Below, piece after piece: positions 49,607 through 61,076 of a stretch of DNA of 64,000 nt. This stretch comes from Bidens hawaiensis (Eukaryota > Streptophyta > Magnoliopsida > Asterales > Asteraceae), in contig JAIQDT010006483.1 in NCBI GenBank assembly GCA_021521415.1, positions 121,736-185,735 of the forward strand, in the 5' to 3' direction. A model generated the notes under the pieces. It saw only the letters and a list, made by a program, of their open reading frames with translations, was not told where the DNA came from and made no database searches. How positions within the stretch are numbered: position 1 is the first letter of the stretch; the number at the start of each line of letters is the position of its first letter. Made by a program: the position numbers and the translations under genes.

Positions 49607-50175
49607 CTTCGCGTCGGGCGAGGTAGACCCATAGGTCTGGCGATTTGACAATTAGGCTTGCCACGTGTCATTCAATTACCTGGTTATTTCGTGGCTACTT
49701 CGCGTAGCGCGAAGCTTCCTATGTCCAATTCCTTCGCGTCGCGCGTAGGAATCAAAATTTTAAAATGTTCATTTTTAGTCCCTGGACTTTGGTAGCTTGT
49801 CACGTTTTGATCTAACTTCCATCGTTCAAAAGTACTAATGCGGCTCTCAAGCGGATTGCGGTAATGCTGGCGTGCGAAGTGCAAAATGCGTCATCAAAGC
49901 GCCCATCACCCGTGCGCATATGCGCATCGGGTGCTTCGCACCCTCTGCGAGGACTACTAAGAGTGGTTAGCCACATAAGAATATTATTATGGAAACTCTC
50001 TCTTATAAAGAGTTTCCACTTTCTTCCATGTTTCCATGCGGGATGAAGTTTCTTTATCTCCTTAACATAAGATGCTTTTATTTTCTTTTTCTTATTTTTC
50101 CTATTATTTATCTTGGAAATATCTTGGTCCTTCATCTTTATTAACTTGTCAAATTTAGACCAATATTTGGGTATA

Positions 50176-51167
50176 CCTTAAAATCCTCTTCACACACGAC
50201 CACAATAATTTAAGAATCAATTTAGCATTAAATAAAGAGAGGTAAATGGGGGTTAAACAATTTCCTTAGGGTGAGGTGGAGTGAAATTGGGTAAGAATAA
50301 ATGATGTGGTGGCTATGTGGATTTAAGAAGCTTGAATGTATACCTTATGGCCTTAGGCCATGGAGAATACTTTGACCTCTTTTAACTCCATATAAACACC
50401 ACATCAGTTATTTTTCTCTCTTTCACTCCATCTCACCCGAAGGAAATGGTTTAATCCATTTAACTTCATCTCACTCCTATTAATTGTTAATTTAATATTT
50501 GGTTCTTTGCCTTTTAACCCGTGAAAAGCATAATCCATGGTCATTTTTAACAAATTTAACACAGGTGGGGAGTGGTTTAATCATCTTTGAAGTGTCATGT
50601 CATCTTAATTTATGATGGACCTTAGAGTATACTCCATGACCTTAGAGTGTATTTAATATCTTCAAATATGTAATAACGAACCAAGGCGTTCGCATAACCA
50701 ACGTCTGTTTAATTACACGTAATTAGGAACCATACGGATAAAAGAAAGTATTAATTACTTTTCGTTAATACTATCACTCACGGGCGTAGCATTTAAGGGG
50801 CCGGGGTGTCCCCGGTCATCGTTGTTTTTTCTCTTTGTAGGGTGAATTTTCGCGATTTCATCCGAATATCTTTATAGATATTGAGTCCGGTCATTCCATC
50901 GATCACCCATGACTTAGCCCAAATTTCTCCACTACTATCACTATACATATCAATACAATTTTCTTATGGATATATTATTTTTCAATCTTTCTTTTAAAAT
51001 CTAGCCATCTGCCCGTCATTAAGCTATCGGAATCTATGTGTATTTTGTAACATATTTTAATGGTATCATATTCATCACCAAAGTCTCTTTAAAAGTCTTT
51101 TTTCTTTTCTCTTGGTAGTGTAATTAATTTTCCAAAAGCTAAGTTTAAGAATTTCAATAAATTATAG
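50176..51167. other. Non-coding stretch with a foldback MITE
   Basis: 50249-50460 forms a long hairpin (separate entry). A third partial copy of the arm (gtggggagtggtttaatc) lies at 50565-50585. The rest, 50640-51167, shows nothing recognisable. Confidence 0.5.
50249..50460. repeat. Foldback MITE-like inverted repeat
   Basis: Left arm gggttaaacaatttccttag pairs with right arm (reversed) ggattaaaccatttccttcg; each arm is about 100 bp, and they meet at the palindrome tggccttaggcca near 50354. The arms are diverged but clearly homologous. Confidence 0.7.
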
Positions 51168-51850
51168 TTTTTTTTTAACTGCAATTTTTAATTGAAACAG
51201 TCAACATTCTACTAACAAGAGGCTAGCAGGATAGGCAAAATACAAACAAATAGATAACAAAATACACCTATTCCAATTTGCTCAATCTAACTGGCTTGCT
51301 CTCTTCTTAATTCACAAAAAGCTAACAACTTTTATATCTCCAAGAATAATCTCCATCTTAATCGATTTTTTCGAATGAATAAAGCCATTCCGGGCTTTCC
51401 ACAAACACCAACATGCCACCATAACAATCGATTGAACCATCTTTCTTTTATTCTGGACACCCGGTACATATTTGTGGATATCAAAAATGTCTTTCGTAGA
51501 TACGCGAAAATCGGTGGAATATCACACCACCTACTCATCGTTTGCCACACTACCGACACCACATAACAAGCCGTGAAAACATGATCAGTTGTTTCTCCCA
51601 AAGCCAGACACAAGCTGCACATGTCCGGGCCAACTACTATATTCCTCCTCTTCAGGTTATCCATTGTTGGGATCCGATTTAAGCGAGTCCGACCTCAAAG
51701 CAAAGACATTTACTTTCAATGATACCCACGAATTCGACTCGAACATACTAAGTTGAGACATAGGGACAGCTTGATTTAAGCTTCTTTTAACCGACGCCAC
51801 AAAGAACAAGCCGGAACGTTCGCCACCCCATTCCCATTTATCTTGACCCC
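51168..51850 (-). pseudogene. LINE ORF2 3' end (reverse-transcriptase zinc-binding region)
   Basis: The minus-strand frame shows NRIPTMDNLKRRNIVV, CSLCLALGETTDHVFTACYV and VVWQTMSRWCDIPPIFAYL, the zf-RVT region found at the C terminus of plant LINE ORF2. A frameshift follows near 51420. The T run at 51169-51178 could be the poly(A) end on the minus strand. Confidence 0.8.
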
Positions 51851-52257
51851 TTTAAATCTAAAGTTATATAATCTCTCCGATAACCCCATCAATTATAGTT
51901 AAAAATTTTAAATGTTTTCTTGATATGAAAGAAAACTAGATTGTAATATGACAAAATTACATATTATGACACTGTCCGCCACCTTGTTTAAATCCATGTT
52001 CATCTTATTTTCATACCATGTTGTAATCCCAAACCACCAAGATCGTATTTGATTATCCGATTCTGGTGATCTAGTTTGTCTTCAGTTAATTTTCATCTGA
52101 TTCAGATTATCAATCGTTGTTCATTTGGTTAAGTCAAAATATCGAGCCCTCGTCTGCCTCAATCAAAATATCAAGCATTCATCAACAATCACATGCATTC
52201 AATTCATCTGTATTCATCTTCACAAAATTTGATAGAAATCATTTCAATTTTAATGTC

Positions 52258-52535
52258 ATCTTTTTTTTTTTGAATGACGACATTCTCAGTTAAGTGATAA
52301 CGCGACCGTATTTGCGGCCCCATCACCCTCGGTCCAGACTATGTTGACATTATCGGGACCCACGCTGGAACCTAAGGATCATTTGGCATTCCCGGTAAAA
52401 CCCCCGCTCACCCCGCCCGAAGGCACGACAGGTTTTATACATCAGGAAAAATCCGGTCGGCATCAGGGATCGAACCCGAGTCTCCCCGTGTCTTCCCATC
52501 CTTTGCTTGGCCAACTGGGCTAGCCCAACTGGTAT
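52258..52535 (-). mobile_element. tRNA-derived SINE
   Basis: Minus-strand A box TAGCCCAGTTGG (52511-52522) and B box GGGTTCGATCCC (52466-52477) are about 40 bp apart, as in Pol III SINE heads. The body continues to a minus-strand poly(A), seen as eleven T at about 52261-52271. About 270 bp. No clear target duplication. Confidence 0.75.
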
Positions 52536-52689
52536 ACATTTTTCCCAATCCTAATAAATTTCACAATTTAACTTCAAGCTTATTCTTCTCACCATCAATT
52601 AAGTAAAATCAATACACCACATTATCTTCTTCTAAAATAATATCGCACTTCCCAAATAACATTATATAACTATTAATTGAGAAGTTACA

Positions 52690-53460
52690 GCCCTCTCACA
52701 ATTTGGTACTGTTCTATTGATAGCCTCTTTTAAGCATATATTACAAGTATACTATACTATGTTCCAGAATTGTGACACTTGTTTAACTTTACTGATACGT
52801 GTTATTTACTTTCTTCACTAACCGATCTCTTCATTCAATGTCACCTGTCTCTCACCTCTATTTCTCTCTCTCTGAAATCTTAATCTTGAGATCTCACATG
52901 TCTCTCATCTCTCTGAAAGCTCTCTGTATTGACTCCTTTTCCGTGGCTGTCGTGGGTTTGTAGAGAGAGAGCGATGGTGATTCAATAGATGGTCGTTGAC
53001 GGTGGCTATGGCGACGGGGTTTGACTCTGTTGTTTTGCACCGGTAAGATTGTTGTCGGGTTCGTTTTACGAACCCTAGGCGGCGGTCGTCTGCCGATGGC
53101 AGTGCTCCGACAATTGTTGATGGTAACAACATGACCATTTGCTTGCTGTTGCCGGCGGCTCTGACCGTCTATGGTGGCAGCGGCGACATCGAGTCTATTG
53201 GTTTCTGGGGCGGCTTCTTTGAATCTGTTAGTTTGATTCGTTGATAGTAATGATGTGACCGTTAGCCTTCCGTTGCCGACGGCTCAGGCCGTCTTAGGCG
53301 GCGACGGCGTTGAGATTCTCTCACATTTTGTTACTGTTCTACTGGTAGCATTTTTATGCTTATGCTACAAGTCTAACATGCATCAGAATACTGTCACGTT
53401 TTGCCGTTGACGGTAACATCCTGACTGTTGGCGCGCCGTTGCCAGCGGCTTTAAATATGA
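52690..53460. repeat. Locally repeated GC-rich block
   Basis: ctctcacaatttggtactgt (52693) recurs as ctctcacattttgttactgt (53318). A second motif, gttgatggtaac, cgttgcc(g/a)(g/a)cggctc and ggcggcgacggcg, occurs at about 53113-53190, 53238-53310 and, in part, 53405-53450. No coding function recognised. Confidence 0.6.
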
Positions 53461-53933
53461 TGGTTTCTGTACAACATCTTCAATTATGTTGTTGATCATG
53501 CTAAGAACCTCTTGGTTTGAGTGGATAAAAACATGAGTTGTTGTCGGCAGTTCCGACCACGGATGGCGAGAGTTGAATAAGCGACGCATTCGGTGGCAGC
53601 TTTGTATGTTGAAGGCTATGATGATACCTCTCAAATTATCTGAGCCTCCCTTACCATGATAACTCAGTGATGATGAGCTTAGCTTCATCTGTGTGACATT
53701 CGTCAATTTTTCGATTAGTATTTGTGTTTGTAAACCCGACCCGATGTGTCGTTTCGATGTATTATTGATCATTTAATAAAGTATTCCCGACTTTTATGTT
53801 CACACGTCGTTCATTTATTACTACGTTCCATTACTCGAGGCTTATCGATAACCCGCTTAAACACATAAATGATCCAAAACCAAATGTTATATAATACGGA
53901 TATAAAGTTTAAAGCCAAAAGTGTAAACATCGA

Positions 53934-54045
53934 AAACTTATATTAACTTAAAAGAGATTTAATTTTCATTTAAAAAGTTTATTAAACTCAAACTTATATT
54001 AACTTAAAAGAGATTTAATTTTCATTTAAAAAGTTTATTAAACTC
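53934..54045 (+). repeat. 56-bp tandem duplication
   Basis: Two identical or nearly identical units starting aaacttatattaacttaaaa at 53934 and 53990. Confidence 0.95.
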
Positions 54046-54689
54046 TAGGGTGAAAATGTAACTTTTAAATTAAATTATATTATTATAATAAAACCCATAC
54101 CCAGCCCCTCCCGTCCCCCCTTGGTCACATTTTTCCGGCGGAGCCTCCGGTCACTGGAATCCGGCGCCGAGGTGGCCGCCACCCCCCCTTAAAACCTTTT
54201 TTTAAAATCCAAAAAAATATATAAAAGTCAATACTCGTTAATATAACATCCTAACCAACTTGTTAATTACGGTATAACAAACTAAAACGCGTTAATCCAA
54301 CCCGTGATACTCGCCGGAAAATCCGGGTAATCAAATCAAGGCATTTAACGCTTAGACGCTACCTTAGCTCAGTATAAATAGTGGCTTAGACCTTAAACCA
54401 ACTCGCTCAATCCTCTAAATCCCCCTCTAATACACTGAGTTTTCTGTAATTGGGAGTTTCTTGTTAACTTTTCTGGCCACCTTATTCTCGGCCAAACCAA
54501 AACGTACGAAGGTAACTGTTATGTGTTTATTAATGTCGATGAACCAATAATCAAAACCTCTAATCTAATTTCACCAAACAATGAACAAAAGCATCAATTG
54601 GAAATTAGGGTTCATAGTCTTGAAGAAGATGAACCTGAAGTATATTATATATATATGTATTTTCTTATACTTAAAACGAATGTATCATG

Positions 54690-54760
54690 CAGACCAACTG
54701 GTTGTGCCCATTTGTTACCAGTCTCCATACCCGGGTTCGAAACCCGGGTCATGCGTGTCT
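54690..54760 (+). other. tRNA-like module with perfect T-arm hairpin
   Basis: accaactggttgtgccc suits an A box; at 54730-54748 CCCGGG-TTCGAAA-CCCGGG is a perfect T-arm with a 7-base loop. No acceptor stem or full cloverleaf, so not a tRNA gene. Confidence 0.55.
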
Positions 54761-54849
54761 TGTTATTTTTTTTAAACAGATTACATACTGTTATTATTAT
54801 TAAACTGGAATTGTTAATAAATATAAACAATGAAAACCAAGCATAACTG

Positions 54850-54925
54850 GATGTCTTTCCCCTAGAGCAACTGGTAACACATGGAACTTATAACGCGGAG
54901 ACCTAGGTTTCGAACCCGGGTCACA
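54850..54925 (+). other. Second tRNA-like module
   Basis: tagagcaactggtaac (A-box-like), acttataacgcggagacc (anticodon-arm-like) and ggtttcgaacccgggtc (B-box-like), about 150 bp after the first module in the same LTR. Confidence 0.5.
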
Positions 54926-56940
54926 AATGATTTTTGTAATTAATTTTTGAACCATTTCTTAACCATTTTTAATCATTTAAAAATCAAAAATAAAATTATA
55001 GAAACCTTTTTAAATTAAATAAAAATTATGCAAATTAACTATAAAATAGATCACCATTTTACATGTAAAAATTAAGTTCTTCATTTTCGTAAATTGTTAT
55101 TAAAAATCGCTTATTAAACGTAACGTAAACTTTAATTTCCTAAACATCGCCTCGTTAAAACAATAACTTTATTTTAAACTTATAATCAATGGTTCAAGCT
55201 TTTTGAACATATAAACTTCGTTTTCTCGCTGTTAAATACTTAAAATCATATTAATAACCAAATTTCCGTTAAAACTTAAATGTTAAGATTATAATTAAAG
55301 AATACAAAAATAACATGAAATATTCAATAAAGATACAATCCCGTAGGGCATCGATTAAGTCTTGTTGTGATCTATTTTAGTTGGTATTGATCACACGTTT
55401 CGGCTTTCATGACACGTTCGGTGGTTGCATCCTTCAACGCTTTCAAGCTTCTTTCATTACCTTATTCATAAGGTGAGTTTTTCACCACCCCTTTTTAATG
55501 TTTTAATGTTTTGGGGTAGCATATGTATCCATATAAAAATTCAAGTATTTATTTCTTCTATTACAAAACTACAATTCGTATATGGACTTGTGTGTTACTT
55601 GTATTACTTGCACGAATATTACTTGCACGTTGGGAAGCCTCATTAAGTATGATCATACTCCCCCCTTTGCACTCCGGTCCAATTGTATCGAGTGGAAAAG
55701 GCCTCATTATCCAAGTACGTTGGTTGTTACCAATTGGAAAGGACCTTACTTGCGCGATGACCCAAGTACGTTGGTTGTTACCAACTGGAAAGGACTTACT
55801 TGCTCGTTTATCACTTGTCCATGAGTTGTACGGTTTATATGTATGTATTTAAAACTGTGGAAACTCACCGGCTATTTATAGCTGACTTTATTTTATACGT
55901 ACGTTATAGGTACCGTGATTAGAGGATGAAGGACTAGAAGACGCTTAGAATACCTAGGATATTTAATAAACGAGACATTTGTTTTTATTATGATTTGATT
56001 TCAATTTGTAGTATTATTTGAACTTGTGTTACTTGGCTTATTTAATGAATTAATGTTATCATGGTCACTTAATAGTGCCACGTGTGTTTGAACAATCTAT
56101 ACGTCACACTCGGGCGTTTCCGCTTTAGCTATAGCTTAATTGTTTAAATTGTGTAGGTTGCATGATTAGAAAATTATGTGGGCCTTTATTTGATTGTTTG
56201 AACGTACTTACTATTATTGCTATATTGCTTAATTCGTTTATGCCTCATGTACACAAAAGCACACACAAGTCCAAGGCTTAGGCCTAAAAATCAAAATTTT
56301 TAAAGGATATACAAACAAGTTTCGTTTGGGTGTTCCAATAATTCTTCTGCATAAAGATGATTCGTCGTGGCGGGTATGTTGTAACTGGAAGGGGGACGTG
56401 CTTGTTTCCCGAACTCTTGACACCAAGGTTCATAAAACCTAAGGATAAGCAATGCGCATATATCCAATCAGACGCTGGACCCAGTTGCTTACCTGGAGAG
56501 TTCGGGAAGGGCATGAAACTTATTAGGCCAAAACTTACCACCCAAACGCCATACGAGTCACCACTTTATGTTTTCAACCGTAATCATGTCCTCTTTGTGA
56601 TAAGTATATGGTTGCATCCTTTAGGATGTCACACAAGTCATGGTGGTTCATGCAACGTGTGACTCCGACCCTCTATGTTTTACAATGTGTTTTAACCGAA
56701 AGTCTGTCAAGTCGTGGTGATACACGAATACCCAGCTTTTGGTTCGATTTATATTCGAAATTTCGATTTTGTGTTAGAACTTAAGAGTCCATGGTGGTTC
56801 ATGAAAACTCTAAGTTCCTCACAACACTTATTATATTTATGGTTTTTATATTTTTACAAACTTTACAAAAAGATTTATTTTCTTTATATATATCATGCAC
56901 TATTCCGAGTCTCACGATTTTCGTTACCCTTGTTCGCAGA

Positions 56941-58060
56941 ATGGCTTCCCGTAACCTTAAGCGCCGATCATCTGGAACCTTTAGCCGCAAGATAACTTCT
57001 CAGATTACCAAGCACCTGACAGCGGTCCTCCCTAATATCATGACTCAGATGCACCAGAACATCATGGCTAACGTTAACCCTCCTCCTCCTCCCCCGCCTT
57101 CAGCTCCCGTTGTGACCTACAAGAACTTTACTGATGCCAAACCTACCAAGTTTAATGGAACTCAAGGTGCCACTACCCTACTTCAGTGGTACGAAAAGAT
57201 GGAAAGCGTATTTTACCAAATTGAATGTCCTGATGATAAGCAAACCCGATTCACTACAGGTATGTTCGAGGAAGGTGCACTTACATGGTGGGTCAAGGAA
57301 AAGACGAACCGCGGTACTGAAGCTGCCATGGCCTTTCCATGGAACGAATTGAAGGATCTCATGACCCAACAGTTTTTCCCTCCAAATGAGCTTATGAATT
57401 TGGAGGCTAAGTTTTGGAACCTTAAGCAAGAGGGTGGTGAGCACTCCGCTTACACCTCTTGTTTCAACAAACTTAGTGTGTTGGTGCCGCATCTTGTTAC
57501 CACTACCTCGCCTGCCATCGAGAAGTACATTAGGGGACTACCGAGGCAGATTCAAGACAGTTTTTTCAGTAGTTTGCCTAAAGAACTTGGCGACGCAATC
57601 AACCTAGCTGCAACATTAACTGATAACCATGTCAAAGCCGGGACTGAAATCATCCCAGAAACCGGTCGATAAACCTGCTGCTGAACCCAAACCCGAATCA
57701 TCCAAACCCGCATACTCCTCCCAAAACCGCAACAAGAAGCGCAAGAACTATGCGCTAACCCAACAACCCCAACCCCAAGCCAATCCCGCACCACCTCTCA
57801 AGTAGCGGACCTCACCCGTTTTGTAGCACCTGCCAACGTCATCATCCCGCCTATGCCTCTTGCTGACAGTGCACTCGTTGTAACCGTTACGGGCATCTTA
57901 GTCCCACTTGTCGTGAAACCACCATAGCGGCTCCCCCGCGGGCTGCTCCACCGAATCCCCGACCTGTACCATATGTCCAACCCATAAACCAAACGAGAGC
58001 TCGCTATAATTGTGGCGACCTTGGCCACTTCCGCAACGCGTGTCCACGACTCGTAAACGT
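56941..58060 (+). pseudogene. Gypsy gag with zinc knuckles
   Basis: Starts MASRNLKRRSSGTFSRKI at 56941. The capsid part includes KPTKFNGTQGATTLLQWYEK, ALTWWVKEK, WNELKDLMTQQFFPPNEL and KYIRGLPRQIQDSF. A frameshift near 57670 leads into a Pro-rich linker, then CTRCNRYGHLSPTC (intact CCHC) and YNCGDLGHFRNAC, where the first Cys is Arg. Stops near 57802 and 57863. Confidence 0.85.
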
Positions 58061-58279
58061 GAACATACTTCGGCTGGCTCCTACTCCGCAATTTCAGCTC
58101 CAAGCTTACCAATCCTACCAAGCGATTCAGCCACAAGTGCCTCAATTGTTGGCTAATCAAGCTCCACCACTGCTAGCTATTCAAGCACCTACACCTCAAG
58201 AGGATCAAGCCGTTCAAGCTCCTCAAGATAACCGTGGGCATGCTTTCATGATGAATGCCCACCAAGCGCAACAAAATGA

Positions 58280-58561
58280 CGATGTGGTGAACGGTACGTT
58301 TCTTGTAGACGACCACTTTGCAACCATTTTATTTGATACCGGTGCCGATATGAGTTTTGTGTTTTTGAATTTGAGTCCTTGCTTGCTAAACCTCAGTCTA
58401 AACTTAAGAGCTCGTACACTATTGAAGTAGCGAATGGTAAATCCGTAACAATCGATTCCGTTATTCGAAGTTGCAAGATGAATCTTAATGGCCACACGTT
58501 CTCAATCGACCTCATCCCTATGCAATTGGGAAGTTTCGACATCATAGTAGGCATGGATTGA
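58280..58561 (+). pseudogene. Gypsy aspartic protease
   Basis: ATILFDTGADMSFVF contains the active-site Asp-Thr-Gly-Ala (from 58335). Downstream FDIIVGMD is the flap and C-terminal region, ending in a stop where family members have Trp-Leu. Confidence 0.8.
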
Positions 58562-58779
58562 TTGTCCTCTCACCGTGCCGAAATAGTTTGCTTCGAGAAG
58601 ATTATTCGTATTCCGATTAACGACGGTCAAACTCTACGTGCTATTGGTGAAAAGCCCTCTCCTCCGAGCCTTAACCTCATAACTTGCTTTCAAGCCCAAA
58701 CTTATTTGTGCAAGAAATGTGTAGCATTCGTGGCTCACGTCATTGAAAAGAAGGAGCACAAGATCGAAGACATTCTGGT

Positions 58780-59675
58780 TGTTCGTGATTATCCGAGGTG
58801 TTTCCCGATGACGTTTCTGGTCTTCCTCCCGTTCAAGAAGTTGAGTTCCGCATCGATCTCGTTCCTGGTGCAACTCCGATTGCGAAGGCTCCTTACTGTT
58901 TTGCACCCTCCAAGATGCAAGAATTGTGTACCCAACTCCAAGAACTTTCAGAAAAGGGGTTCATTCGCCCTAGTTCATCTCCTTGGGGCGTCCCGTTTTG
59001 TTCATCAAGAAGAAAGATGGTTCCTTTCATATGTGTATCGACTACCACGAGCTCAACAAGCTTATCGTCAAGAATCGTTACCCCTTGCCTCGCATTGAAG
59101 ATCTCTTCGATCAACTTCAAGGAGCTTCTTGCTTCTCCAAAATTGACCTTCGTTCGGGTTATCATCAACTTCGTGTGCATGAAGATGATGTACCCAGACC
59201 GCCTTTCGAACGCGATATGGACAATACGAGTTTCGGGTTATGCCCTTTGGGTTAACCAATGCACCCGCGGTATTTATGGACCTCATGAACCGTGTATGCA
59301 AGCCATACTTGGATAAATTCGTGATTGTCTTTATTTATGATATCCTCATATATTCTAAGTCCAAAACCGAGCCTACAAAGCACCTTCATTCCATCCTTAA
59401 TCTCTTGAGGAAGGAACAACTTTACGCGAAGTTCTCAAAGTGTGAATTCTGGTTGAGTGAAATTCCGTTCTTGGGGCACATAGTAAATGAAAAGAGTATT
59501 CACGTTGACCCCGCCAAAGTCGAAGCCATCAAGAATTGGAAGACTCCAACCTCTCCTACCGAAGTTCGTTCGTTTCTTGGTCTTGCGGGTTATTATCGTT
59601 GCTTCATCCTCAATTTTTCCAAGATCGCTTTGCTCCTAACCGCTTTAACTCATAAGGATAAGCCTTTCGTGTAGG
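58780..59675 (+). pseudogene. Gypsy reverse transcriptase
   Basis: [20 protein letters not shown], then in a second frame [19 protein letters not shown] and [20 protein letters not shown], then [19 protein letters not shown]. The catalytic motif reads [10 protein letters not shown]; the first Asp is Tyr through codon 59336-59338 (tat), so the enzyme is inactive. Confidence 0.88.
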
Positions 59676-60115
59676 GACCAAAGCAAGATGAAGCTTTCCA
59701 AACTCTCAAACGTATGCTTTGCGATGCGCCGTTCCTTGCTCTCCTCGAGGGCAACGAGAACTTTGTTGCCTATTGTGATGCTTCCAATCAAGGCCTCGGT
59801 TGTGTCCTCATGCAACGAGGCAAAGTCATCGTTTACGCTTAACGGCAACTCAAAGTTCATGAAAGGAATTACACGACACATGATCCCGAGCTCGGTGCTG
59901 TTGTTTTTGGGTTGAAAATTTGGAGACATTACCTTTATGGCACAAAATGTGTGGTATTCACCGACCATAAGAGTCTTCAACACATCTTCGACCAAAAGGA
60001 TTTGAACATGCGGCAACGTTGATGGGCCGAATTACTTAGTGATTACGACTGCGAAATTCGCTACCACCCCGGTAAAGCGAATGTTGTAGCCGATGCCCTT
60101 AGCCGAAAGACTCAT
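59676..60115 (+). pseudogene. Gypsy RNase H
   Basis: After a stop near 59674: [60 protein letters not shown] and YHPGKANVVADALSRK. In-frame stops near 59839 and 60019. Confidence 0.85.
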
Positions 60116-60184
60116 GTGAAATCGATCTTTCTTCATAATGTGACCGTTCAAACCGATCTCCAACTCCGAATTTTGAAGCCCAAC

Positions 60185-61076
60185 ATGTCTCGGTCACCGA
60201 GGGTAATATGCACGACGAAATTCCTTGTGGCGCTGAGCTTCAACTCAAAACTAAGCGTGATGGTTTGTTGTATTACCTTAATCGTTTGTGGGTTCCCAAT
60301 CGTGATGATCTTCGTACTTTCAGCTTGGACGAAGCTCATAAGTCACGATATTCTATTCATCCCGTTGCGGATAAGATGTATTTCGACTTACGGTCCACGT
60401 TTTGGTGGCCCGGTATGAAGAAAGACATTGCATTATACATCGCGAAGTGCCTTACTTGCGCTAAAGTTAAGGCCGAGCATCAGCGACCATCCGGTTTACT
60501 TGTGCAAACCACACATCCCGATTTGGAAATAGGAAGATGTAACCATGGATTTTGTGTTTAAACTCCAACCACTCGAAACCGCCATGATGGAATTTGGGTT
60601 ATTGTTGACCGTTTGACTAAGTCCGCGCACTTCATTCTGATCAATGAAAAGTTCTCGGTTGATCAACTCGCTCAAATCATGTTCAACGTATCGTGTGTCG
60701 TCATGGTGTACCCTTGCGCATTATTTTCGATCATGATAGTCATTTTACTTCTCGCTTTTGGTCACCTTTTCAAACCGCATTGGAACTCGTTTGGACCTTA
60801 GCACCGCCTATCATCCTCAAACCGATGGGCAATCTAAGCGATAACCGATTCAAACGCTCGAGGGATATGCTTAGGTCTTGTGTTTTGGATTTTGGTGGAA
60901 ACTGGGATTCTCTTCTTCATTTGATTGAGTTCTCCTACAATAACAGTTTTTCATACGAGTATGGGTATGGCTCCATTCGAAGCACTCTATAGTCGTAAGT
61001 GTCGTTCTCCGATTTGTTTGAATGAGATTGGTGAAACCCAAATCACCGGTCCCGAACTTGTCCAAGAGACCTAATA
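60185..61076 (+). pseudogene. Gypsy integrase, truncated
   Basis: HHCC finger: EAHKSRYSIHPVADKMYFDL, then YIAKCLTCAKVKAEHQRPSG. Core: [18 protein letters not shown]. Later, in other frames, VLDFGGNWDSLLHLIEFSYN and GETQITGPELVQET. It stops abruptly at 61076; the rest of the element is lost. Confidence 0.85.

Larger units (their letters stand above)
29770..50175 (-). mobile_element. Long Ty3/gypsy element with nested insertions, flanked by CCTTA
   Basis: Flanks cctta at 29765-29769 and 50176-50180. Minus-strand order: 5' LTR (50175 to 40297, split by other elements), primer-binding site, leader ORF, gag, protease, RT, RNase H, integrase, polypurine tract (34493-34509), 3' LTR (34492 to 29770, split by one insertion). 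Protease before RT and integrase last make it Ty3/gypsy. Without insertions it is about 9.6 kb. The extreme 5' LTR start is eroded (TATACCC in place of TGTAACATCCC). Frameshifts and stops break every gene. Confidence 0.88.
40297..50175 (-). repeat. 5' LTR of the long Gypsy element, in pieces
   Basis: LTR pieces are 40297-41599, 45962-46045 and 49607-50175, lining up in order with the 3' LTR. Between them lie a solo LTR (41600-45961) and a mosaic insertion (46046-49606), the latter with about 70 bp of LTR lost. Confidence 0.8.
53790..56128 (+). repeat. 5' LTR of the plus-strand Gypsy element (approximate ends)
   Basis: TATA-like agtataaatag is at 54371. It contains a 56-bp tandem duplication (53934-54045), two tRNA-like modules, a 51-bp repeat near the 3' end (55711 and 55762), and ends near cactcgggcgtttccgcttt. 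The exact TG and CA ends were not found. Confidence 0.55.
53790..61076 (+). mobile_element. Mutated, 3'-truncated Ty3/gypsy retrotransposon
   Basis: Order: LTR-like region (about 53790-56128), leader, gag (56941), zinc knuckles, protease, RT, RNase H, integrase to 61076. The LTR end and primer-binding site appear deleted near 56128. The 3' part (end of integrase, polypurine tract, 3' LTR) is missing after 61076. Several stops, frameshifts and lost catalytic residues. Confidence 0.85.

Noticed and set aside
53383..53772. 129-residue minus-strand ORF as a gene
   Set aside because: No recognisable domain, and it overlaps the locally repeated block. Probably chance.
54690..54925. True tRNA genes
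   Set aside because: A and B boxes and a T-arm are present, but there are no acceptor stem and no complete cloverleaf.
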